NCBI GenBank assembly: GCA_965222745.1
Contig: CBDCUW010000004.1
Span: 1,674,001 to 1,738,000 of the forward strand
DNA from: CBDCUW01 sp965222745
Lineage (GTDB): Bacteria > Planctomycetota > Planctomycetia > Pirellulales > Pirellulaceae
Reading direction: 5' to 3'
Length of the DNA: 64,000 nucleotides
The position numbers and the translations under genes were made by a program. Position 1 is the first letter of the stretch, and the number at the start of each line of letters is the position of its first letter. Positions 60,501-63,381 of this stretch are shown here, piece after piece. The notes below the pieces were generated by a model. That model was not told the origin of the DNA, searched no databases, and saw nothing but the letters and a program-made list of their open reading frames with translations.

Positions 60501-63381
60501 CGGGCGGATCGTTCAACAGCGTGATGTCGATCGTCACCGTGGCGATGTTCGAATAATCCTCGCCGTCAAACACCTCGTAAGTGAACGTATCGGAAGTCGT
60601 CTCACTGCCGTCATGCGTGTAAGTGAACGAACCGTCGGGGTGGAGCGTGAAGGCGGCGGCATGATCGGGACCGTCCACCTCCGACGCGGTCAGCAGATGA
60701 TGAGCGGTATCGACGTCGGTATCGTTGCCCAGCACGTTGCCGGCCGTCTGACCCGCCTCGACCGTTTCGTAATCATCGTCGACCGCCACCGGTGGATCGT
60801 TGACCGGCGAAACATCGATCACCACCGTCGCTTCGTCGGAATACTCCAGTCCGTCAAACGCGCGATAAACAAACGAATCCTGTCCGGCAAAGTCGGCATC
60901 GGGCGTGTAATCAAACGAGCCGTCGGAAAAGAAATTCAGCGTGCCAAAAAAGGGTCCGTAACCGGGACCGAAAACCTGCTGAGCCGTCAGCGGGTCCCCG
61001 TCGACGTCGCTATCGTTGTCCAACACCCCCGGCGCGGCAACGGTCAGCGGATTGGGATCATCTTCCAGATAAACACCGACCTGGGGATAAACATCGCCCA
61101 CCGCTACCGGCGCGATGTTGCCCAAGATCTTGACGAAACTTTCGCTGTCGCTGTCGTTGTTGATCAACCGGGCCACGACCGTGTACGGAGTCGCACCGTC
61201 GGCCAGGTGGGCCACGTCGAGAGTCACCGTCCCGGCAGCGGTCGCCCCAGCGGGCAACACCGCCGCAGCGGTGTGCGTCGTGTCGGCCCCCAATTCGGCC
61301 AGCGCATACTGCTCGGTGAAATTGAAAAACGAATCGCGTTGGAAATGGATCGACGGCACCACCGTCTGTCCGGCGTCATCGATCAGCGCCAATTCAAAAG
61401 CGTCATTGATCAAATGATCTTGGGACGTCTCAAACGTCGCTTCATAATCGAACGTCAAACTGGTCGCGTCGGTGGGAATGATCAGCGACGTTCGGGCGGT
61501 CACCTCAAACGAATCCCCTTCGCGGAGCACCAGGTTGCCCTGTTCCACGGCGACCGACCCGGCCCCGGCAGCCGTCCCGCCGCGCTGGTCGTGCAACCAA
61601 CCCTGCACCGCCACGTACCGAGTCGTGTTGCCGGTATCGTCCAACAACAGCGGATCGACAATCCTTCCGTTGGCCAACCCGTCGGCATCCCCGCGGCCGC
61701 CGTCGACCAGGTGAACGGTCGCCTTGCCGTCGCCGTCAAAGACCACGCCGGTCTGTCCGTCATAAGCAAACGAAAACGACTTGCCGGTCTGCGGATCGAT
61801 CTTGAAAGCGGTATCGACGTCGACCCCTTCCGGCAAAATCAAATCGACCGTCGCGCTGCCGCCCGGCGTGACGTCGTGCACCGTGAACCCGATCTGTCCC
61901 AGCGGCGAATCGGCCAGCGACTGTCGCGACGTACGAGCCTTCTGGACGCGCACGTCGGCCAGCGACTTGCCGTGAGCATCCAGCGTCACAAAATGTCCCG
62001 ACGCAGCGGGGAAGGAAGCAACATGCCGCTGCGACCGGTCGGCGACACCGTCACGATTGGCATCCCCATCGTCGGCCGCCAACCTGGCCAGCCGCCTGGA
62101 GATCCCGCCGGCATCCCCGTCCGATTCGGTCGAAGTGACATTGAACAACGGCGACATCGAGGCCGCCTCGGTAAACGGCCCCTCGGCGATCGCAAAGACC
62201 GACTGCTGAGACGTCAGCTCCCCTTCCAACAGCGCGTTGAAGCCGATCGTCTCCTGGTCGCGGCGAACCACCACAGTCGAATCAAACGGCTTGGCCGTCC
62301 CATGCCCGCCATCGGCCACCGCGATCGGAGCGGCATAAAAATCGATCCGAATCTCCGCACCCACCGGCGCGTCGGTACGAATCCGACCCTGCACAAAGAT
62401 CTGATCCCCCTGCTGGCTCAGCCGATGCACCGTACTGAGCACCGCCTGGTTGATCGGATCGGGAGTGCTTGGACGAGGCTGATCGCGCCGCGGACCAGGC
62501 GTATCATCCCGCCGCCGGCCCCGCTGCGAATTCTGATCCTGCTGAGCCCCCTGATCCTGACCAGTCGAATTCTGATTCGAGTTCTCCGAATTCTGACCCT
62601 GGTTGTCTTGACCTTGATTCCCCTGACCCTGGTTGTCTTGACCCTGGCTACCCTGACCCTGGCTACCCTGACCTTGGCTACCCTGAGTCTGCTGATCGCT
62701 CGCGCCAGCCTGCTCCCCCGCCGCGCTCTGCTGCTCGCCGGTATCCCCCTCCGCATTCCCGCCTCCTCCGCCACCGCCGGGTGACACCGGCGCCGCAGAC
62801 TGCATCGCCTGTCCCTCGGTACTGGCCGCGGAGGTGGCCGGCGACTTCGTCCCCGCGCCGTCGGCGCCCCCACCACTTGCCGAAGAAGAAGTCTGCAGCG
62901 GGCGGAACGACGATCCCACCTCGGCCGACGACCCCTGCGTCTGATCGGCCGGCGGCATCAGCGCATCGATCGGCTTCCAAATCTCCGGATCGATCCCCCT
63001 ATCTGTATTGCGGAATCGCTCCTGCTGTCCCCGATCGAACTCGGACGCCGGCCGAGCCGACTTCTGAAAACCGCCATCGGCTGCCCGGCGTTGTTGCTTC
63101 AGCGCCGTGGGAGTGAACCGGCCGGCCGGTTCACTCATCGCCCCGCCACGGCTGGTCGTGCGGGCACCCGCCATCTTCTCCTGCAACTCCGACGCCTTCA
63201 TCAAGTCGTCAAACACACTGGCCGGCAAACTGGCCGGCGGTCCCTGCATCACACTTCCGGGCGACTCTCGTTTCTCGCAAGTCTCCAGAATCAGCGTCCG
63301 CGCCTTGCGTTTATTGCGATTCTTCTTCTGTTGCTTGTACCGAGTTCTTTTCACCAACGCCTGAAATGCCGCGTGACTCAT
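36433..63381 (-). CDS. Giant multidomain cadherin/Ig/RHS surface protein, interrupted by an IS
   Basis: 8982 residues as it stands; the last 49 are read from the inserted element, so 8933 are native. N-terminus: basic (RKARTLILETCEKRESPG, resembling planctomycete LE-x-x-E-x-R motifs), then a Q/N/G-rich stretch (~225-290). Residues 957-2299: eleven cadherin-like repeats. ~2415-2635: PKD/Ig-like domains. ~2740-2965: NHL-like beta-propeller (VADAQSDRVYRYDETG). ~3000-3590 and ~4500-4910: cadherin-like domains with YGGYGG linkers. ~3600-3840: choice-of-anchor-like domain. 4349-5191: choice-of-anchor L domain split by insertions. ~5195-7270: Ig-like domains. From ~7275: RHS/YD repeats. Ancestral length with the downstream tail is 9410. 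Probably exported and displayed on the surface. Confidence 0.93.
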   Translation of the reverse strand: MSHAAFQALVKRTRYKQQKKNRNKRKARTLILETCEKRESPGSVMQGPPASLPASVFDDLMKASELQEKMAGARTTSRGGAMSEPAGRFTPTALKQQRRAADGGFQKSARPASEFDRGQQERFRNTDRGIDPEIWKPIDALMPPADQTQGSSAEVGSSFRPLQTSSSASGGGADGAGTKSPATSAASTEGQAMQSAAPVSPGGGGGGGNAEGDTGEQQSAAGEQAGASDQQTQGSQGQGSQGQGSQGQDNQGQGNQGQDNQGQNSENSNQNSTGQDQGAQQDQNSQRGRRRDDTPGPRRDQPRPSTPDPINQAVLSTVHRLSQQGDQIFVQGRIRTDAPVGAEIRIDFYAAPIAVADGGHGTAKPFDSTVVVRRDQETIGFNALLEGELTSQQSVFAIAEGPFTEAASMSPLFNVTSTESDGDAGGISRRLARLAADDGDANRDGVADRSQRHVASFPAASGHFVTLDAHGKSLADVRVQKARTSRQSLADSPLGQIGFTVHDVTPGGSATVDLILPEGVDVDTAFKIDPQTGKSFSFAYDGQTGVVFDGDGKATVHLVDGGRGDADGLANGRIVDPLLLDDTGNTTRYVAVQGWLHDQRGGTAAGAGSVAVEQGNLVLREGDSFEVTARTSLIIPTDATSLTFDYEATFETSQDHLINDAFELALIDDAGQTVVPSIHFQRDSFFNFTEQYALAELGADTTHTAAAVLPAGATAAGTVTLDVAHLADGATPYTVVARLINNDSDSESFVKILGNIAPVAVGDVYPQVGVYLEDDPNPLTVAAPGVLDNDSDVDGDPLTAQQVFGPGYGPFFGTLNFFSDGSFDYTPDADFAGQDSFVYRAFDGLEYSDEATVVIDVSPVNDPPVAVDDDYETVEAGQTAGNVLGNDTDVDTAHHLLTASEVDGPDHAAAFTLHPDGSFTYTHDGSETTSDTFTYEVFDGEDYSNIATVTIDITLLNDPPEGADKTVTTLEDNAYTFASGDFGFSDPQDVPANAFNRLQVSTLPLVGDLKLDGVAVTAGQFISVADLDAGKLTFDPLADEHGAGYASFLFRVEDDGGTAGGGVNLDPSANTLTIDVTPVNDAPAGTDHTVATVEDSFYTFEATDFGFSDPDDDPDDAFIEVKITTAPAAGTLKLSGVTVSAGQFVSVADVNAGNLTFEPAAGDSGVPYTDFTFQVKDDGGTAGGGIDLDPSANTMTVHVTGLNDPPEGTDNTVTTLEDTSYTFASGDFGFSDPDDSPANAFSEVKITTIPADGALELSGVAVSAGQFVSVADITAGNLKFEPVANEHGTGYASFTFQVKDDGGTAGGGVDLDQSANVMTIDVTAVNDAPAGADKTVTTAEDSSYTFASSDFGFTDPDDDPDDAFTEVKIATLPADGTLKLSGVAVTAGQFVSVADITAGNLVFQPVANEHGSPYSSFTFQVKDDGGTASGGVDLDPSANVMTIDVTSVNDAPAGADNTVTTTEDTDYTFASGDFGFSDPDDDPANAFSEVKITTLPADGTLKLSGAGVAVGQFVSVTDITAGNLVFEPVANEHGTGYASFTFQVKDDGGTAGGGVDLDQSANVMTIDVTSVNDAPAGADNTVTTAEDTTYTFAASDFGFSDPDDDPDDAFLEVKITTLPAAGTLELSGVAVSAGQFVSVTDINAGNLTFDPAASASGTPYTDFTFQVKDDGGTANGGVDLDQSANVMTVNVTSVNDAPAGADNTVTTTEDTSYTFAVGDFGFSDPGDNPADAFIEVKITTLPADGALELSGVAVTAGQFVTVTDINAGNLKFQPAANEHGAGYASFTFQVKDDGGTASGGIDVDPSANVMTIDVTPVNDAPAGTDNTVTTTEDTAYVFDSGDFGFSDPDDDPDHHFIEVKIATLPAAGTLELSGVAVTVGQFVTVTDINAGNLVFEPAANEHGTGYASFDFQVKDDGGTASSGVDLDASANVMTIDVTPVNDSPAGTDKTVTTAEDTAYTFATADFGFTDPDDSPANSFSEVKIATLPADGALELSGVAVSAGQFVSVADITAGNLVFQPAANEHGSAYASFDFQVKDDGGTASGGIDLDASANVMTIDVTPVNDAPAGTDNTVTTAEDTTYTFAAADFGFHDPDDDPDDNFAEVKIATLPAAGTLKLSGVAVSAGQFVSVADLNAGNLKFEPVADAFGDPYAHFDFQVKDDGGTASGGVDLDPAADVMTIDVTPVNDPPLAIDSSVTTDEDVTYTFLLSDFGYSDLENDPLAKIQITTLETLGALKLGGADVTTDQQISAASISAGQLTFVPVANDFGVPYTNFQFKVHDGSDFSAAAAVMTVNVNPINDPPEGTPDAYVVAEGATLTTTDLTGATTTANDDSVLVNDSDIENDPLTAQLVAGSGPDHATSFTLNADGTFTYVHDGSETTSDSFSYRPYDGTDLGDPVLVAITITPVNDPPTVTPPAVSSNEGEVVQLTASFSDPDSSSIDTIVIDWGDGTFSRSDRPEDNLTVTQSGGSGTVSGSHLYADDRPGDYTISITATDDDGLAGAGSTTAVVANVAPSLSAGLSFTSVKQGNGNSAKYKQAAVIQGSFSDPGFDFSLAGTTERFTVTIDWGDGTIDTIDHADLNVIMGGPQTPSQGSFEATHSFTSGGFYTAVVTVTDDDGGSDTVTLGSFAITIDEVPVINLKSPGRFLVKVFGNQGVDLSLIDPATVRFGPAGAKPISWTLLGNGNIHAHFHTQEAGIRPTDHLRLAYLTGLMTDGTVFIGSDIIRIANGSPQGLPGVKPPKIVPVGQSKYFVADAQSDRVYRYDETGSSLDSIELEYSSRSARGLTIIDASPQDLSDAVLISVGDTHQVGVQQADAEVFGTWRAFGLDDPQGITSDGTDAWIVDAGSLRVFRHAEMGKARDFFAVSLPADSFPLDSANVSPTGITVEGDYLWVTDDVADRVFVYTRAGVLDGSWALDPNNSDPSGITGSLLDLVDGTNVSAALWVVDRDDDAVYQYTLGKDWRSDSEASAAQPNPFSLANKNGAPEGIADPLPNNDIPEALSDEFFNLQSSSAVQLHVLNNDFDTDGDTLSITSVTTPGNGTAQISAAGDYITFTPGSGFTTDSFQYTVADGFGGTSTTTISLDSDPYGGGYGYGGGTAADDTVFLHHLPDGAAVQIHPLNNDPGHSAPDILSVSGATGGTVTIDSSGLFVTYTPTAGHVDDSFTYTVDDGYGGTVTATVTIDEDSYGGYGGYGGSSNGPPVAVDDNVSNVSPTVPVYIHARDNDSDPDSDPLTIVSISSPSHGSAQISSGGDHIIYTPDVDFTSDSFTYTIDDGQGNTATATISLDDSSGGGGSNTLPELMDDSIYAVADGIPIVIDVLANDSDEDEDTLTITAVSSPAFGTAVIDPGGQSITYTPGTPFADDSFTYTVDDGSGSAVTATVYLDDDPYGAAPPEAVDDHIGGVTPGIPLNILVLENDEDDDHESLEITAATAPQAGSVQLRDGYITYVPDVDFESDSFTYTIEDSAGGSSTATVYLELDDSEEGYGGYGGLSGLVAVDDFFYQLDSGANSLHVLDNDGHYDGDSVTIVAVGSPASGSVQISGNHLLYTPDDVGNVSDEFSYTIEDSQGNQATAYVSIESWSYDWEYDDPEDYDWYEVSTADAGVESESPALEIARLIANDSGLIVGASFESLPPVARSYAVGDAALAAHAASETAPSYGVLSTGEAALINDPGQQASFDLGGGSVRGDSDFDVTVLRVDLDVPAGANYLSFDFQFLSEEFPQLDDDLFNDGFIAELDSSTWTTSGSQITAPNNFAVLESGSQMVVGELSHQNLSPLNAAGTAFDGSGIDPNGGATLLHRAKTPITPGAHSLYLSIFDHGDALQDSAVLLSNLTVGTSAGAVTAGAQPALTVEGWTVKNPFDAYSDVLITGVIPASIDVASVNVDGVAVDAIDASGRFFAVVEALPGTNELEIVATDSVGTEQAFDTVVFEAVVAEDSTWDLVVDASASVLGEYEVTSFHEEPNRLYADVAISNDGSYTLQSPLYVGVINISDPLVAVKDHDGVSPDGIPYYDFSDLLGDADVLAPGGTTEVGTISFHNPEGSQFTYDLVVFGRINKPPRFITAPVVEVETIPGMADEYIYNSRAYDENQDEVRYELIGGPAGMTVDPISGQVKWDPDSSDVGTHSVTIIAEDIDALGNKIGGMDTHRYVITVSENVPNRPPRFTSDPIIEAYVGIPYIYDAAATDPDADDLTFEVLMGPAGMAINDPGPFSAPHPSDTPVVWVPAPEDVDKTFDVTLRVDDGELDATQDYQIRVLNQPFNRPPVIISDPELAHNVPGTANPPTENVTPDQIVLELADGESVTLPISAVISSGGGGGSYVPPEGVENELTVFNETDPNKLLDVLLQGGGVGLNVTSINLNGHENPSSGAASTGVFVNDADTFGLPEYGIVLSSGDAEQYGTGANDTGSQSEDFSSEATSEQGDLLSPITGHSSHYDVTQLDIYFELQPGFDSVYFSAVFGSEEYPEWVNSSFIDGFGLFIDGENIAFVRDDNNVRPTAGDDLVHIQNLGSASSLTIPVLSNDADANGDPLTITGFTDPTHGSVALSSSGTYLIYTPDSAYQADSFQYAIEDGFDGTDIATVTLSEDSPDPYGGYGGYGGELAANLDEIFLHNREPGTTIRIYPLDNDYQTEGEVMNITGVGSLQQGTGTLNQVGNYIEYTPTSSSQWSDDSFSYTVTAGSQSATETVYLYEDGYGYMGNPDTFHLFSLDPEEDVHLHVLNNDFDDYGGPVSITAKTNPSLGTVSISADNDYLILSLPTGNSWQDDSFTYTIDLGAAGSQVVNVTLEAEMYGGYGGGGSSNLFTPVAVDDDYYQISPSESVELFVTENDYDSDGDPLTITIGQAPAGQFTVDGGVVIYTPPAGFESDSFTYTVSDGQNTSNVATVNLSAGQDDGAGYGGYGGYGGGLVQYPVNINHPDMIGEPTGAAANFTPERITSRPEGPAIVGDQWTYALSSTDDSNVDYFLDLGTAPEGMQIVDTGGGAYELQWTPHELSIDPKVTIRAYTGQASGSTRPAAWTEQTFYLPVVDSLPSFYVKSIPADPVIEGQAYSYTVEPVHSNAGETFSFELLNITGDQVDASGDMSITASGTTGTLTWTPSEKDYDAGGIVTATIKVTDQSSVEITQEISLRITKPWDNVVGTELDGVTAPANDPVLQFSKFLGAGSGEHKLTFIISDTSDGIYDSTVFLSSLGGSPPGQVDVILQPSLVGAPVASVIAGSGATPDPNVFPKIVNVQPGDEAAFESTFTGDGDAHLFDMQFVDDVSGAILGTLPVSINASYFYLLRAIDPDGDEVTYSMPVAPEGAMIDLDTGEITWAPFAAGTYEFSVRADDGRGGYDQQDFEVVVTAVSGSANNTDPTIDTTGGVNGTVGYQYSYDVDASDDDGDALRYYLEPFNEATIPTGMTIDRLTGQLSWVPQETTAVTPASVRIVVSDGRGGEATEELTFNVIENRPNTNPVFESIGPQAIPVGEKLTLTARANDAESDPIEYDVLIGPAGLEIHPTSGELGWRPQPGQEGVHNVTLRARDPHRAFGLISFQVTALETNIAPKIVSTPPTDTVIAGRAFQYFVTALDPNVDPDALPADTDIVTFTAVAVPRDGAAAPAEEFEFLGTADYDNDVLQWLSTVAETDVTYDVTITATDKEDAFDTQTFPLTIVSEETANNDPQILTTSLPTAIEGQPYSVPITGFDQDGDFLTYSLGKAPAGMQINAGTGVLTWDNPVDTGTAHEVEVIVDDGKGGEARTDDPLLSLLVFGNQAPDVTTPFLPGPATEGVRYQTQIEATDPDGDPITFSVEVQDDSGNTVTAGTPTIDNEGNFVWDAPAADGRYAVIVTVTDERQFGGVVGQASTIVTYPLDVQAVPQNRPPVVESIRYSTQGTIERIYTALATASDPDGDTIVDFDVVVTSGGNEVTSQAGSTISIDTEGNFVWDTPPVVGDYTISITAEDSRGAISDPLSVDVTVISDPGGATNQSPVIDSFSYGTVATQNSPYAVHIPAWDPDGDPITYDVDISPIPSTGPQPQIDSDGNLSWTSPAELGSYTITVTVDDSISPPTTATLSVDVQAAPPNNPPQILNLSLPGPATEGVLYTTQIVTFDPDSDPVDEFSLDQASLDKGLAIDSTGKLTWTPQSQHVGDHTIVVTATDARDADSVPASFLVRVVGAPVNHAPRITTAGSLGRATTGAPFASLVQAYDPDGDKFTLAITNVSAGGPPTTILDPDTGQIDWQSPATAGNTYTLTFVATDDRGAASDPIDLTIEVVDSSAANTPPQIGGFEYPSRAYVGSGYRITIPASDPDGDPITYSIEMFNMDVDPNTAIDNAANNISIDSGGKFFWDTPPTAGNFEFRVTVTDAPGDSTSTNRLPLEVIAPPTNNPPVVHTDNSDLPTSATKDTVFVLQLEASDPDGDAIEYLVDIVGPAPASDPVPSSDYSVSADGKLTFDKPILAGDYTINVTARDSRGLDSAVKALTLPVVDQANRAPTIDTVQADIKNAPAGFEYIQPIVASDPDFNPLTYSIDAAAIAKGITIDAAGRLRWSPKTTDVGDHPVTVTVSDGELTDSSDPPFTITVTAGTSSPPKITSDPPSKWIAGQTFVYDVQATDADGDPIEYVLEVKPDGMEINADNGLITWDTGADDLGKTFDVRVKAFELIPDGNNGFDRGEFDVQPFSFQVVTAAGNQPPQITSTAPTATTLDRVFGYDVMATDPDSTNLSWTLLEAPKNMLIEGATGRLRWQPQLHQLGKHDVKVQVSDMQGGFDHQSFVVDVRATNSGPKIDSDPPTNGYVDKLYLYHIKAEDPDGDEVIFDVKATDPQRNTTTVPAYDPANPAVLSIDDQGVIRWTPTSGDLGTWTIDIVAKDQFGLGTRQRYPLVVAEGSSVDLPPTITSEYPWLATVNKIEGGDSRQFEYVYHVVATDPDNDDSQITYALPEKTGDMAIDSDGKLTWKPTLAELGANESPAYHWVTVEATSNGKTAEQRYRIYLRRDNHAPEIQETWPEEVTVTATYRHDLEVSDLDNDQIQYTLLAGPAGLEMNRFGQITWKTDADDLTPDGSQGHRVDVSVSDPFGLSDSKTFYISVVQDTTGPTIALQTDPGQTVGKDEELAIRATAVDDIAVETLIVDVVGETFTQRISLNGDGIGHFTPTTLEPFVVVAKATDTSGNESSASRQLFVFDPSDTEGPSLTIAAPADKAEVSAPTDITGSIIDASDQLVSWKLEIAPLEGGPWKEIAADTADPGQTLDNVGSIATPAVLGNLDTTMLKNGSYLLRLSALDQGNNVSAIESVINVTGRLKLGNFSLSFTDIEVPVAGIPIRVIRNYDTLDAETSGDFGYGWSLQVEKTTIEVDQATLGGNGWGNYRAFETGTRVYVTLPSGKTEGFTFDPIPNHTVLGIVLSYKPYFRPDLSNTSELEVPEMSINNKSGEWASEGVGGRLVTYNPADPFFGNQYTLKIYPDQTKHIVNAQLGENVAIEDRYGNRVDFKYNGIASNRGRKLDFVRNSDGNITKIIDPNGYELRYGYDDDGRLTSFYDRRASKKVDDGETVLPTVYAYRDSNDEYANFLDTITDPLGIKTLQLNYDPVTGRLSSMTDADGQSTTSEYDLTDPTAPKIDAAGAGGGASVTVDVFGNPTRQVDQAGMVTLTTYADSKRGLPSSVTRVVGLPDTPSEIEDGTGDDLVTQYSYNDQGQQTTETDILGNVTKTIYDGSGYPYKRVDVFGNPTISSFYDGQLYETRDAFGNAINFEYDQFGSVSYLAEANSKVGSQKVSSFQYNEFGDLTSALDADFNVREIFYDEIGNKTGSEYIWYETPRFEDSGNENDGGYFYGPLDPPKRIFADGDHRTITRTQQDLGPDGSVDATRTIVTRQVYTESTETWDQTSTYTEEGASLQYDELNRAVVHIDANGRSTETDYDARGQMIENRSEKAGGTVVVSDTYYDANGRIVYLTDSFPQGTSTSEITGTFTSYDESGRVVATRELLGLDSASVSEGNWTLTYIDSQCDPSGTSGCTVISSSSTTYSDAGRVEESTNQYLLKSQTLYDQHGQVVESRTEVVDSSGTKAWLVTRTIYDEFGRALVSSGQFLVDHSVLLGEDPVGGAPTIRVTKTVYDERGRVIATEHYSDAVISSPSSFDSSTSKYHPGFLVEVPGQLESVAETLYDKAGRVYRSISGRVPETNLDAVAIAASDALDAYPTHGIEVDRYAGLSLSSGVITDTLYDERGRQYATLGHPLPAEQAGLGTEHSGRLVRMRSEVTFNEYQQTEIQRTGLVQVENSDGTLIGVYDNQSVDIKSHYDSFGNAVRSDYIVSDTPADIVYDSETGRTTRTTERLHSYTLAQFDNENRLVAEMQQIDGVATAVWSDSEQSFIYEGTTDHVPTKLYVYDADDRLSEVKLPEVPDPRDSNIAKRPTYQYEYDELGNQTLIRDPYEMETRFTFNALGQQATRTLPLGFGDGRSDTNANEFDNWLQSVQGWDVQEQSGSQPAFTERFEYDVQGRQVLHVSFEGIVAESLYDNFGRLSGMSYFATESDYDSGLISEHHEYLYDQFGRRSVVQFHEPTSPATSNDPATDFPVTRSEKTLYDERGQITAEISEEGILAYSFDQQGRMTSTTVYNLPATPSIDQYSQSTIDGLAPDRVTHYEYDLLGRLASVIEDSTPSNSSDANLSETDYEYDLHGRMDEAITTTPLAAAQNETPPADNPSNPSAVPSITTDYTYDELGRLDSVVEADRNGIELASYDYTVRTDGKRTGLTETFWFDDDGDGIAESTDGDGIRQAEEEKSTTYTWSYDSIGRLTDEVIDHWDDGFDQTESFIYDLTGSRQELRRDIGNNATIDEVISYKYDENDRLEFEWLDVGNDQSIEQTTAYDYDHTQQTAKTVYDGYVDESTLPANLPVTTARQLFAYNLQGRMSGVINEEYSASGVVTARDRTWYDYSSRSFRISQVKESDSTPSNASNLWEGAVRLMRGEHSDFSGLRGASGQRQSVLTEAISHTLCSKSCSTEYNEVS
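36581..36588. repeat. Target duplication, right copy (TCCCACAG)
   Basis: Second copy of the 8-bp duplication flanking the ISKra4-like element; on the giant gene's strand it reads CTGTGGGA, the codons for Leu-Trp plus two bases of Glu. Confidence 0.88.
36589..41560 (-). other. RHS/YD-repeat core of the giant protein
   Basis: Residues ~7275-8931. It opens with LGNFSLSFTDIEVPVAGIP and RNYDTLDAETSGDFGYGWS, the conserved entry of RHS shells. Dozens of YD repeats follow (for example DGNITKIIDPNGYELRYGYD, YDELGRLDSVVEADRNG). RHS cores form a closed shell around a C-terminal toxin and usually end with DPxG, which here lies in the severed tail near 34440. From about 40680 to 36589 the sequence is visibly richer in A+T than the upstream part of the same gene. 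Confidence 0.88.
47810..50335 (-). other. Choice-of-anchor L domain split by domain insertions
   Basis: The N-terminal part (50335-49897) has VFGSEEYPEWVNSSFIDGFG, the hallmark of choice-of-anchor L domains, and ends ENIAFVRDDNNV. The expected C-terminal part, VVGTELDGVTAP and IISDTSDGIYDSTVFLSS, appears only at ~47980-47810. A short connecting piece (PVNINHPDMIG) lies near 48650. Between the parts are four cadherin-like domains with Gly/Tyr linkers, then two Ig-like domains, together about 640 residues. Confidence 0.6.
52585..54395 (-). repeat. Cadherin-like domains with Gly/Tyr linkers, block 1
   Basis: About six ~95-residue units, each with LxVLxNDxDxDGDxLxI, then YTPxxxFxxDSFxYTVDDG and TATVxLD. 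Between units are linkers such as DPYGGGYGYGGG and DSYGGYGGYGG. The block ends in an acidic aromatic patch (SYDWEYDDPEDYDWYEV, near 52580-52650). A second block with the same design lies at 48650-49890. Confidence 0.75.
56485..60513 (-). repeat. Eleven tandem 369-bp cadherin-like repeats
   Basis: Ten units of exactly 369 bp (123 residues) and a shorter last one of 339 bp. Each has EDxxYTFxxxDFGFSDPDD, EVKITTLPAxGTLxLSGV, GQFVSVxDIxAGNL and FQVKDDGGTAxGG, ending in MTIDVTxVNDAPAG. DDD/DxD clusters suggest calcium binding. Units 2-10 are most alike, as expected from unequal crossing-over; assembly of such an array from short reads can be unreliable. Confidence 0.92.
62520..62700 (-). repeat. 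Q/N/G/S-rich low-complexity repeat
   Basis: Short direct repeats in DNA (units related to ACCCTGGCTACCCTG on the plus strand) encode GSQGQ, DNQGQ and NSNQN units, residues ~227-290 of the giant protein. It probably forms a disordered spacer near the cell envelope. Confidence 0.8.

Noticed and set aside
56485..60513. Regular repeats considered as a CRISPR array
   Set aside because: Units are 369 bp, coding and in frame; there are no short repeats with unique spacers and no cas genes.
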